From NCBI GenBank assembly GCA_019009955.1, contig CM032230.1, positions 109,341,001 through 109,405,000 on the forward strand: a stretch of 64,000 nucleotides of DNA. The letters run 5' to 3'. The notes under the pieces are model-generated. The model had not been told where the DNA came from, did no database searches, and saw only the letters and a list, made by a program, of their open reading frames with translations. Numbering within the stretch: position 1 is the first letter of the stretch; the number at the start of each line of letters is the position of its first letter. Shown in pieces: positions 46,461-56,822 of the stretch. The stretch comes from Riptortus pedestris (lineage: Eukaryota; Arthropoda; Insecta; Hemiptera; Alydidae). The translations under genes and the position numbers were made by a program.

Positions 46461-46794
46461 TTTATCTTTTGCTGGTGATAATGATTACTTTAATATTCTG
46501 AGTGCATGGATAAAACTCTTGAATTATAAAACCTGGAGGTTTTTGAAGTAAGAAAACATTATTTATGTGTAACAGGAGAAATTATACAACTAGACGAATC
46601 TAATGCACAAATAGGTTATAATCATTTCTGCCCCACCCCTTCCCGGCCTCACATTGGTTTATGTTTACATGTGATTTGATGCTTATATTTTGTAGTATGC
46701 TCTGAAAGCGCTCTGTCGCAACGAATAAACAACAGTGAAGGAACGAGGCGTTTTTTCTTAACTGAGATAATAATTCCTTCATCATCCATCAGCT
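46461..46794. other. No recognised feature
   Basis: A 61-codon minus-strand frame (46600-46785) has no recognisable similarity. Confidence 0.4.
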
Positions 46795-47004
46795 CAAAAA
46801 TGGAAAAATATTGAGGATAGTAAAGCCTTACTTAACAAATTCTTTTATTATTTACATATTCACAGGTGTAAACCCTAAACTCTGGGACGAGGAATTACAA
46901 AAAGCATATTGTGCAAATTGAAATCTCCCAAAAAAAAAAAAATAAAATACCATCATCATTCATCATAAAATGAATTCCCGGGCTAAACCGGATACCTTAG
47001 CTAG
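46795..47004 (+). mobile_element. Family B 3' end fragment
   Basis: TAGTAAAGCCTTACTTAAC, AACCCTAAACTCTGGGACGA and AATGAATTCCCGGGCTAAAC lead to CTTAGCTAG. The hairpin has changed (CCCGGG..CCGG) but the CTAG end is kept. Confidence 0.8.
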
Positions 47005-48012
47005 ATTGTTATAAATTTGTTTTACTTAGTAATAAGATATAAATTCAATAGGTAGATAGTAAAAATCTGTGTTTTATACGTAATTATTATTACGTTATTA
47101 AAAAAAAACTCCAAGCCAAAGCAATAAATGACCAGGAATATGTTTTAGTATATGTAATACTTTATAACAGTAATAGATAGTTTAATAGAATTTAGTACAT
47201 ATTAATGCAACGGACATCACTGAGGATGATGACTAAAACACTATTTCACAATGACTAGGTGTTATAGACCTGACTGCATTGCCTAAAAAGTTATACTAAG
47301 TGTTAAACATATACCAGCAGAATATAATCAAAGAGGTCATTTAAACATACATAACTACAAGTTCTCTTTCTGTCTAAGTGATAGAACATTTACCATAAAT
47401 GAATAGGCTCCCATCTTGCACGCCAGCCTAAGACCTTTTAAAGTTTAAAAAAAATGAAGAATATCTAAAACATAAACAGACACTTTACAGCTCGGAAAAG
47501 TAACTTTTATGAAGTAGATTATTATAAAATTAGCAAAAATGGATGAGATAATTGGTATAAAACTCCCACAGATGAAATCTTAAGTTGGAGCCATTGCTCT
47601 ACAAAGATGGGTCAAGCAGAATCGATATAAGGCTCGAGTCCTTATCTTAGTAAATAGATATCTCTTTGTCTCCTCCATCTCCTACCTCTTTTCTTTAGTA
47701 GGCCATTTGTGCCCATCGGCTAAATCACTCACTCCCTGCCTCGTCTCTCGTCCAATTTGCTTTCTTTCACAATCATCCCTCACTCATGTGGGATTTACTT
47801 TCTAACTCCATAACAATCAAGATTTCCTAATGACTACATACATCATTTTTTAAGTGAATCCCCCTATCGTAATTTCGAGTACTGCCGAATAGCGAAACAT
47901 TTGAATTAAACCTTGTGAACTGGTATTTATGACGAATAAGTGTAATATTCTAGTGAAGTTCTATTGTGAGATCACGAAACAAAGAAGGACACGTGTTGTA
48001 GATGTCTCTTAC
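47005..48012. other. No recognised feature
   Basis: AT-rich DNA without a family signature. The only ORF crossing its edge (47929-48126) runs into the piggyBac-like terminus and is chance. Confidence 0.45.
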
Positions 48013-49132
48013 TTAACCCTCGGTCGGGCGCGTCAAGAATATTCCGCCTCCGGGCGCTTGTATCTCAGAGATCATCCTCAACCGTTTTTACGGAAATACA
48101 ATTTTCTAATATATATTTTGCACTAAAATGTTCAGTGTGCGATTAGAAACTATAACAGAGGAAGTATTTGTTTGAAAAAAGTAAATAATTTTCAAAATTG
48201 ACAAGTATTATAATAAAAAATAATCTTGGTAGATAAAATAATCAAGTTGGTTATAGATTCATTATTATTAAAACCGTGGACGATAATTTTTAAAATATAA
48301 TTAAAAAATACAAATATCAAAAGAAATTGTTTAAATGCACATGTCTTAATTATACATAATTCATTTCAGTATGTGAACAATATAAACAAATGATCTAAAT
48401 ATAACTTCATTCAAAAATAAGTAGCACGAAATCACTTTTAGATAACTTATTAAAAATTATATAAATTTTAATGGACCAATCCTTTTAAAAACACCAATTT
48501 AATTATTATTTCTTTTGCAGAGCTGCATTACAATTAGGACAACGCATGGAACTATGTTGTAAACAAATTTTGCTTTTGCGAATCTCACAATAGTAATTAG
48601 TAAAACTACATTTCTTTTCAGTTTTGCTTGGTTCACATCATTTTCTTTTGTTCTTTTTAGCGGATGGACTTTTTTTATGCTGTTCTGTACTTGAGTTCAA
48701 TGTATGGTCCAATGAGTTTCTGCACTCTTCAAGTTTCGTCCTTTGTTCGGTTGGTAAACGTGTACTGTACACGTACGTGTAATGTACAATATTTTCTTGC
48801 ACAAGTTCTTCTGAAAGCTCATTTATGAGCAAAATAATAGAAAAAATAGGTTTATATGATTTCATTTAATAAAAAGAAACTTAATTCATTTATATATTTA
48901 TGAAACAAAGATTTCAAAAAAACTTCCGAGATCGGGCGCGTGGTATCTTGGAGTTTAAACTGAATGACAGGTGAAATGCACGGCTCCATCAACCACAGTG
49001 ACACAACATACATTGAGGAGGTCTTCTGAACCACATAACTCGGAGCACTACACCACCACTCTCTGCTAGGAGTGGCGAATATTTCTCTAGAAACTGTGTA
49101 TCTGAGAGATCACGCGCCCGACGAAGGGTTAA
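48013..49132 (-). mobile_element. piggyBac-like DNA transposon with TTAA target duplication
   Basis: TTAA at 48013-48016 and 49129-49132 flanks a 1112-bp element with ends CCCTCGGTCGGGCGCGT and ACGCGCCCGACGAAGGG (15 of 17 bases match as inverted repeats). A second inverted motif inside (GTATCTCAGAGATCA / TGATCTCTCAGATAC) supports paired termini, and another GGGCGCGT lies at about 48933. TTAA insertion and CCC-starting ends define the piggyBac superfamily. The element is too short for a full transposase. Strand follows the coding remnant. Confidence 0.88.
48509..48865 (-). pseudogene. piggyBac-like transposase C-terminal remnant
   Basis: The frame starting at 48865 reads MKSYKPIFSIILLINELSEE, then a lysine-rich stretch, and a TGA (48635-48637). 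The same frame continues CEPSKTEKKCSFTNYYCEIR, then SKICLQHS and MRCPNCNAALQKK and a stop. The spaced Cys/His pattern (C..KC..YYC..ICLQH..C..C) matches the cysteine-rich C-terminal domain of piggyBac transposases, which binds DNA in that family. The catalytic Asp-containing core is deleted, so the product is inactive. Confidence 0.7.
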
Positions 49133-49252
49133 TTATAAGTATAATTAAAAGTACCATTAGTATTGTTTTTTTTTTATTATTTTCCCCTGTTTTGTGAACA
49201 TTAGGCTACCTGGACAGAATTTCTCTCTTCTAACAAGAGTGGCACTATGGAT

Positions 49253-49390
49253 TTTAGCAGATTTCCCTTAAGGGAAATCAGCTATTGAGGTTGTACTCAT
49301 GACGGAATTTTCGACATTTTTCTTCAAATGTCCATCGATCCTACCTATTAGATGACGAAAATGAGGTCCGTTCAAAACTGTATATATATA

Positions 49391-49449
<59 letters not shown>

Positions 49450-50250
49450 ATATATTTGTCTGTTACCGCTCTAGCGGTCGCAATTTTTGTTTAAACCTTA
49501 CCAAACTTCATATTTAAGCGTTTTATGTAAAAAGAAAGATCAAGTTCGTTAACGGCTGAAATCGGACCACGGGGAGGGGGGGTTTTAGAGGGGAGGATTT
49601 TCGAAAATTCGAAATATCTTCGTTACTATACGTCGGATCGAAAAATTGTATAGAACCAATCTTATTGCAAATTAAATTTACTATAAATATTGTTATATAC
49701 ATTTATTCTCTATCTTGAATATTAACCGAGATATTTGCATTTTTTCAGTTTTCACCAAACCGCCACTTCTACTCATGTTACGTAAACAATACTCTGATAC
49801 ATAATAAATCACATTATTGGAAGTTTAAATACCAAAAATTGTATTCAAGAGACCTTTATTATACGAGATACATGCAAATATGCACTGGTGACTCCCCCCC
49901 CCATCTTAAAGTTTTGGACTACTAAAATTTTATTGATTGAGATAACAATTATTCTGATTCATTATTAATTACAGTACTAGATATAGTAAATAGTTCTCAA
50001 TAAAATTAATGTGTTATATTCTGATATATTTCAGTAATTGTTTTTCTTTCCGGTGTGAGGCGGGACCCGTTTGTTTACATTTCTAACCTAGCGCTTCCTG
50101 TCGGCAGGCTATTGAAATTGGATGAAACATTTCTTATTTCCGTTTGTATTTATTCACGGTGTTGTGTTAGCAGTATGTATATTTATCTATTACTAAACTT
50201 CACGAGGGAAATCTGCTTAGTTTACGCAGCCCCTGCGTGACGGACTTTTA
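49253..50250 (+). mobile_element. Family A copy (A1-type), full-length, 1.0 kb; best reference copy
   Basis: It starts TTTTAGCAGATTTCCCTTAA. Blocks in order: TA tract (49380-49457), CGCTCTAGCGGTCGCAATTT, GTTACC-equivalent, G-rich block (49571-49581), ACGTCGGATCGAAAAATTG, AATATTAACCGAGATATTTG, C-run (49893-49901), GTTTGTTTACATTTCTAACC. The end is GGGAAATCTGCTTAGTTTAC with CGCAGCCCCTGCG and TGACGGACTTTT. Both subterminal inverted repeats and the hairpin are intact. Confidence 0.95.
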
Positions 50251-50317
50251 TATATTGCCTTGAATCGAAAATCAAGAGTTTTCAAAAGTTTATAAAAATG
50301 TAAAAAAATAAATACTC

Positions 50318-50482
50318 TTAGCAGATTACCCTTAAGAGATATCAGCTATTGAGGTCGTACTCATGACGCGATTTTGGAAAATAGTTCCTTAAATGCTCAC
50401 CAATCCTACTCAGGAGAAACTCTTAATATCTCCGTTATTATACTACGGATTGAAAAGTTCTATATAAAGAATCTTATTGCAA
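50318..50482 (+). mobile_element. Family A 5' fragment
   Basis: TTAGCAGATTACCCTTAAGA, CGTACTCATGACGCGATTTT and CTCTTAATATCTCCGTTATT show A with its microsatellite and G-rich region deleted. It fades after AATCTTATTGCAATT. Confidence 0.8.
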
Positions 50483-50681
50483 TTGTATTGTCCAATGGGA
50501 CTCGAACTCCACTATGCAAAATTATACTAGAGACCCGATTATTTAGGCTAAACTGATATCATCCTCTAAATTTAGTAATAATAATACAGTCTTTTTATTG
50601 GCCGATGAATATAAAGTATACCTAACGTAAAGAAAACATAATTTATTTCCCCCGTAATAAAACAAATTGATCAATTCATTT
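50483..50681. other. No recognised feature
   Basis: CCAATGGGACTCGAACTCCA superficially recalls a tRNA T-arm complement but lacks pairing. Confidence 0.4.
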
Positions 50682-51035
50682 TTTTAGCAAGTCAGCTATA
50701 GAGGTCGTACTCATGACGCAATTTTCGTCCCACCAGTCCTATCCAGAAAAACTCTTAATATCTCCGTTAATATGCTTCGGATTGAAAAGTTCTATAGAAT
50801 GAATTTAATTGTAAATGTAATGCTCTATATGTGATGTTATGTATGTTTTTTTTTCTCATTATTTTGATTATTAACCAAGATATTTGCTCCTACTCAGGTC
50901 ATGTTATAGTATGAATCACATTATTTGAAGTCTAATTACCAAATATTGTTCTCATTGAACTTTTAGGTTTTACATTAAATGTGAATACGTGACGCACGTG
51001 GAAAATCTGCTTAGTTAACGCAGACCCTGGGCAAC
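50682..51035 (+). mobile_element. Family A copy (A3-type), internally deleted
   Basis: TTTTAGCAAGTCAGCTATAG starts it with half the palindrome lost. GCTTCGGATTGAAAAGTTC and CATTGAACTTTTAGGTTTTA follow. The end is GAAAATCTGCTTAGTTAACG with GCAGACCCTGGGC. Confidence 0.78.
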
Positions 51036-51091
51036 AAAAAATATGTTATATTACGTTGGTGAAATGAAATGAGAAAAGAAAGTCAGATGAT

Positions 51092-51575
51092 ATGCAGATT
51101 ACCCACCAGATAAATCAGCTATGTGGTTGTATTCTTCTGTCGTTATTCGAAAAATGTCTTCAAATGCCCATTGATGCTACCTAGAATACAAATGAGGTTC
51201 ATTCTAGACATTTCATTGACTATTAAGGAAGCTGCTTGTCTTATAGTGTGTTTTGGACTCAGTAAACAGCTCACTCCTACTCAAACGTTACGCTGTCCAC
51301 CATATCAATCATGTTCAGCATGAAGATCAAGGTTTGCTTTATTTATAGTTCTTACTATAATAATTGTGGTATTGTTTTGACTTGACGTCAACAATAATGA
51401 TTTCAACTCAGTGATTTTCAAAAAAACCTCAAATTTCGTTCGATCTTTACGAAAATCGATAGTTACGTTTAAAATTGAAGATCGAGTTGGTCAATGCCCG
51501 CAATCGGACAAGGATGATAAGGGTAATCGAGTTGGATGCGGGGTAAAATGTATAATTGCAAGTAATACCGTTCCA
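51092..51575 (+). mobile_element. Two degraded family A fragments
   Basis: At 51092-51290, GCAGATTACCCACCAGATAA and TTCAAATGCCCATTGATGC lead to a TCAGTAAACAGCTCACTCCT block. At 51440-51575, CGATCTTTACGAAAATCGAT and GAGTTGGTCAATGCCCGCAA match the centre of A. Confidence 0.6.
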
Positions 51576-51602
51576 CCAAATTTGATGTTGTAATGTACTA
51601 CT

Positions 51603-51868
51603 CTTGAGGGAAATCAGCTATTGATGTCGTACTCATGACGTGATTTTCGTAAAATTTCTTCAAATGTCCATCGATCCTACCCAGGAGATGACAAAAATGA
51701 GGTCCGTTGAAAGTTTTATATATATATATTTGTGTGTTAACGTTCTATCAGTCACAATTTTTGTGGTTTCATTACCAATCGCGATGTATAATCGTTTCGT
51801 ATAAAAAAAGATCAAGTTCTTTAACGGCTAAAATCGAACGAATTTTGAAAATTCAAAATATCTCTGTG

Positions 51869-51930
<62 letters not shown>

Positions 51931-52388
51931 CGCTCTAGCGTTCGCAATTTTCGTTTAATCGTTACCAAACTCGGTATTTAATCTTTTTATATAAAAAGAG
52001 AGATCGAGTTCGTTAATGGCTAAAATGAGACCAGTAGGAGGGAGGTTTAGAGGGGGGAATTTCGAAATATCTCCATTACTATGCTTTGGATCGAAAAATT
52101 GTATGGAATCAATCTTATTGCTAATTTAATGCTCCATAAATGTTGTTATGCACGTTTTTGCTCTATCTCGAATATTAACCGAGGTGTTTGCATTTTTTAG
52201 TTTTCAGTAAATCCCCACTCCTGCTCACGTCATATTGACAGTAAGGAGTCCTATTTTAAAGCACATTATTTGAAGCCTAAATACCAAATATTGTGATCAT
52301 CGAACTTTTACGTTTTGAGGTAAATGCAAATACGCGGCGCACGTCGGAAATCTGCTTAGTTAACGCAGCCCCTGCGTGACGGACTTTA
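51603..52388 (+). mobile_element. Family A copy (A3-type) with internal duplication
   Basis: The 5' end lacks the first half of the palindrome (CTTGAGGGAAATCAGCTATT). After a short TA tract (51718-51729) the inner blocks run to AAAATATCTCTGTGTTA. A long TA tract (51869-51928) follows, and the inner blocks restart at ACGCTCTAGCGTTCGCAATT and go on to the 3' end GCAGCCCCTGCGTGACGGAC. Confidence 0.88.
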
Positions 52389-52391
52389 TTT

Positions 52392-52530
52392 CTTCAACCC
52401 AACGAATATTGAGGGAGTTATTTGTATTTTAGTGATTCTAGCCTCCAGTAAATCCTCACATCTACTTATCTGATTTAAATGCAAGTTTATTGTTCCACTA
52501 TTTAAATTTGAAGTCGTGTTTTCTGCCAGC
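52392..52530 (+). mobile_element. Family A fragment
   Basis: CGAATATTGAGGGAGTTATT, TAGCCTCCAGTAAATCCTCA and CTTATCTGATTTAAATGC follow the A inner order. It may be what is left of the copy into which the previous element inserted. Confidence 0.55.
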
Positions 52531-53217
52531 CCTAACAAATAAATAATAGAACATGACTTTTACTGCTTAAATACATAAAGTTTCTTGTCAAAATATTAAG
52601 ATAGGACTTAAAACTACAGCTAGCACTAAGTCATACTAATTAATTATGTGTATTCATTATCTCAGAAACCACCAAAGCAGAAGGCCGTGCCCGGTTGTTC
52701 GAACTTCCAAAGTTTCATACTACGGAATAGCTTTTTAAAACTGAAAAAAAAGTTTCTAAGTACTGCACAGTAACAAAAGACAGTTTTAAAGATTGAGTTT
52801 TTCACCTCGGGCTCTAGTTCCAAACAGTTTTACTCTATATCAATTTTAAGACGAAGATGAGTGGGATTACGCAAAGAGTGCAGTACTAAATCCAGTTTTT
52901 TTTGGATGCGTTTTTTTTGTTTTTTTTTGCGGTTGGGGGCTTCTACTACACACTTTTTCTCTATCACAAATATTAACCAATCACTTTTTATTTTTATTTA
53001 TGCTCCTCAATAAAAATTAAACGAACGCCTCTTGAAAATATATGCAGGTAAATATATGAGTAAAGTGATTTCAGGGCTCTTTACCGCTATGCCCAAATGT
53101 ATTAAATCTGTTAAATATATTCATTGTTTAAAAATAAATTTAAAAACTTCATGTCTGCAGGATGTTTTATACACAAGATATCAAAAATGTTCAACTATTA
53201 AATAAAATTAGAAAATA
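52531..53217. other. No recognised feature
   Basis: AT-rich. T-homopolymers lie at 52900-52930. A weak A-like block (CTATCACAAATATTAACC) is at about 52962. Confidence 0.45.
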
Positions 53218-53341
53218 TTAGCAGATTTCCCTTAAGGGAAATCAGCTATTGAGGTTGTACTCGTGTCGGAATTTTCGAAGTTTTTCTTCGAATGTCCATC
53301 GATCCTACCTAGTAGATGACGAAAATGAGGTCCGTTCAAAA

Positions 53342-53398
<57 letters not shown>

Positions 53399-53837
53399 TA
53401 TATTTGTCAGTTACCACTCTAGAGGTCGCAATTATTATTTGATCGTTACCAAACTCGATATTTAGTCGTTTTACGTAAAAAGAAAGATCAAGTTCGTTAA
53501 CGGTTGAAATCGGACCAGTGGGGGGGGGTTAGGGGAGGATTTTCGAAAATTTGAAATATCTCTGTTACTACACGTCGGATCAAAAACTTGTACAGAAACA
53601 ATCTTATTGCAAATTAAAGTTACTATAAATATTGTTATATACATTTATTCTCTACCTTGAATATTAACCGAGATATTTGCATTTTTATTAAGTCTGGGCG
53701 ACTAACGGACGGGCGGTTTTCCCGCCTAAAGCTCGTTCGGCCGTCTCCTTAACTGTTCGACTCTCGTGATATTTCTCTATTGTAAAACTTCACGTGGGAA
53801 ATCTGCTTAGTTTACGCAGACCCTGCGTGACGGACTT
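53218..53837 (+). mobile_element. Family A copy (A2-type), full-length, 0.62 kb
   Basis: TTAGCAGATTTCCCTTAAGG starts the copy. A TA tract lies at 53344-53397, a G-rich block at 53518-53528 and the A2 block CTGGGCGACTAACGGACGGG at about 53693. The end is GGGAAATCTGCTTAGTTTAC with CGCAGACCCTGCG. Confidence 0.94.
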
Positions 53838-54602
53838 TTTTTTCATAAAAATCGGTCAAAAAATAATTTTTAATCAGGTACATTGTCTCTTTTAGGTGGG
53901 ACAAATTTCTCATCATTAATAAAGCTTATCTGTCATCCATTAATAAATTTATAAGTCAATAAAGTTTAAAAAAAAAACTATGTCGTAAATTTAGAGTGAT
54001 ATTAAGATTGTTAAAGGAATTAATTTCTGCATAGAAAAAAGATCTAAACTATTTGATTATCGTATTATGGAGCGTTAACGTTCAAAGGAAATATACATAT
54101 TTCATTTCATTTCATGAAATATTCATAACTAAAAACTGCCAATATTAGCAATGTACGAATTAACCCTTGTCATATTAAATTTTAAACAATACGAAACACG
54201 AGATGTTTGAGTTAGGGCTATCAAGAAGAACAAACCTAATTTAATACGGCTCCAATACAAATTGTACGCTAATATAACTGGCTTTGTGCTCGGCAATCGG
54301 GTAAAATGATTGGACGAAACCAATAATTAAATTTTTATCTTTTGGTTTGATTATACAAGAGGCGAGAGGTTGGCTGAAGAGAGGCCGTGAATGGTGGAGT
54401 TAATCAATATTTGAGCGAAAGGGCTTCCATTCGAGTGTGTTTAATGAACCAACACAAGTCAGCAGGCCAAATTACCATCCATGCCTCGTTGAGGACAATT
54501 CCTCAATAACTACTCCTCGCCTTCTCCTCATTATTGAGCATTCCTCAGTAATTATTCTCAGATCTTGATATAATATAGAAAATAAACTTCGGAATGTTTC
54601 CT
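53838..54602. other. No recognised feature
   Basis: GC is slightly higher at 54360-54560. A short inverted motif CATTTCATTTCATGAAAT lies near 54101. No frame of interest. Confidence 0.45.
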
Positions 54603-54785
54603 CAAGCTATTGAGGTCGTACTCATGACACGATTTTTATAAATTTCTTCTAATATCCATCATTCCAACATTGGAGATGAAGAAATTGAGGTCCGTTCAAA
54701 AATATATACATTTTTGTCTGTTGATGCTCTAGCGGTCGAAATTTTTGTTTTATCTTTACCAAATCTACATTTGAACAATTCATTA
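54603..54785 (+). mobile_element. Family A 5' fragment
   Basis: AAGCTATTGAGGTCGTACTC to CGAAATTTTTGTTTTATCTT, with the microsatellite reduced to a few TA units. It ends where an oppositely oriented A copy starts (ATTAAGTTCGTGACGCAG). Confidence 0.78.
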
Positions 54786-55417
54786 AGTTCGTGACGCAGA
54801 GGCTGCGTTAACTAAGCAGATTTCTCACGTGCGTCACGTATTTGCGTTTTCCTCTAAACTTAAAAGTTCAGTGATAACAATATTTGGTATTTAGACTTCA
54901 AATAATATGATTCATAACATTGTAGCTTATTGTTAATATGGCATGAGTAGGAGGTCTACTGAAGGCCGAAAACTAAAAAGTCCGTCACGCAGGGGCTGCG
55001 TAAACTAAGCAGATTTCCCACGTGAAGTTTTACAATAGAGAAATTTCACGAGAGTCGAGCAGTTAAGGAAACGGCCGAACTAGCTTTTGGCGGGAAAGTC
55101 ACCCGTCCGTTAGCCGCTCAGATATAATAAAAATGCAAATATCTTGGTTAATATTCAAGATAGTGAATAAATGTATATAACAATATTTATAGTAAATTTA
55201 ATGTGCAATAATATTGAATCTGTACAATTTTTCGATCCGACGTTTTGTAACGGAGATATTTCGAATTTTTGAAAATCCTCCCCTCTAACCCCCCCCCCTC
55301 CTCCCCCTGGTCCGATTTCAGCCGTTAACGAACTTGATCTTTCTTTTTACATAATACGACTAAATTTGGTAACGATCAAACAAAAATTGCGACAGCTAGA
55401 GCGCTAACAGACAAATA

Positions 55418-55472
<55 letters not shown>

Positions 55473-56011
55473 TTTTGAATGGGCTTTATTTTCGTCATCT
55501 ACTAGGTAGGATCGATGGACATTTGAAGAAAAAGTTCGAAAATTCCGTCATGAGTACAACCTCAATAGCTGATTTCCCTATAGGGAAATCTGCTAAAAGT
55601 GCAAATGTCTCTGATAATAATCAAGATAATGAAAAAAAAAACAGTTATAGAACATTACATTTGCAATAAGACTATAAAATTTTTCGATCTGACGCATAAT
55701 AACGGAGATTTTGGGGATTTTCAAAACTTCCCCTCTAACCCCAAAAATCATTCCAGCCACACAAACTTGCTCCTTAGTTATAAAAAAAAGGTTTAAATTT
55801 CGAGATTGGTAACGATGAAACAAAAATTGCGAACGCTAGAGCTTTAAGAGACAAATGTACCTGTGTATATAGTTTTGAACGGACCTCATTTTCGTCATCT
55901 CCTGGTTGATTTGATGATTGTTGATGTATGTGTATTTGAGGAACTTTTTCGAAAATCTCATCATGAGTACGGCCTCAACAGCTGATTTCCCGTAAGAGAA
56001 ATGTGATAAAA
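54786..56011 (-). mobile_element. Family A copy (A3-type) split by a nested A copy
   Basis: The 3' part 54786-54975 (TTCGTGACGCAGAGGCTGCG to GAAGGCCGAAAACTAA) and the 5' part 55597-56011 (AGTGCAAATGTCTCTGATAA to CGTAAGAGAAATGTGATAA) join into consensus order. The microsatellite has shrunk to GTACCTGTGTATATAG. Confidence 0.88.
54976..55596 (-). mobile_element. Family A copy (A2-type), full-length, nested
   Basis: It starts AAAAGTCCGTCACGCAGGGG. The A2 block, C-rich block (55289-55312) and TA tract (55420-55469) follow, and it ends TATAGGGAAATCTGCTAA. The terminal palindrome has changed symmetrically to GATTTCCCTATAGGGAAATC. It lies in an A run of the older same-strand copy. Confidence 0.93.
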
Positions 56012-56224
56012 CACGTTTTAGAAAACATAGATATCGCTGGAATTGTGAATTTATCTACCACTAAGAACCAGGAGGCCGATTGCTCATGAAGTGGGGATAG
56101 TGCTCGAGACCAAGAAGGGTAGAAAGTTCTTTAGAACCTGGACATTGGGATGAACAAGAAAATTATTGGTGATCGCTTTTTGAATAAGAAGAACGATTGC
56201 TATAAGTCTGCAATGTTTGGGATG

Positions 56225-56345
56225 TTTAGCAGATTTCCCTCAAGGGAAATCAGCTATTGAGGTCGTACTCATGACGCGAGTTTCGAAAAATTTCTTCAAT
56301 TGTCCATCGATCCTACCCAGGAGATGACGAAAATGAGGTCCGTTC

Positions 56346-56419
<74 letters not shown>

Positions 56420-56822
56420 CTGTTAACGCTCTAGCGGTCGCAATTTTTGTTTGTTCGTTACCAAACTCGGAATTTAATCGTTAAAAAAGGAAGATCAAGT
56501 TCGTGAATGGCTGAAATCGGACCAGTGGGAAAGTGGGTTTAGAGGGGGATTTTTGAAAATTCAAAATATCTCCGTTATTATGCGTCGGATCGAAAAATTG
56601 TATAAAACCAATCTTATTGCAAATTAAATTTACTATAAATATTGTTCTATACATTTATTCTGTCTCTTGAATATTAACCGAGATATTTGCATTTGTATAT
56701 TCTCGTGAATAGGTTTAGAGATCCCTTACTACTACAGACACTATTGGGCAAATTTCTCTACTGTAAAACTTCACGTGGGAAACCTGCTTAGTTTACGCAG
56801 CCTCTGCGTGACGGACGTTTTT
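56225..56822 (+). mobile_element. Family A copy (A2-type variant), full-length, 0.6 kb
   Basis: TTTAGCAGATTTCCCTCAAG starts the copy. A TA tract lies at 56351-56414, and the inner variant AGGTTTAGAGATCCCTTACT is shared with the copy at 46.3 kb. The end is CGCAGCCTCTGCGTGACGGA. Confidence 0.93.

Noticed and set aside
50485..50565. tRNA-like segment (CCAATGGGACTCGAACTCCA)
   Set aside because: Its complement contains a box-B-like GTTCGAG, but the T-stem and acceptor do not pair and no box A fits.
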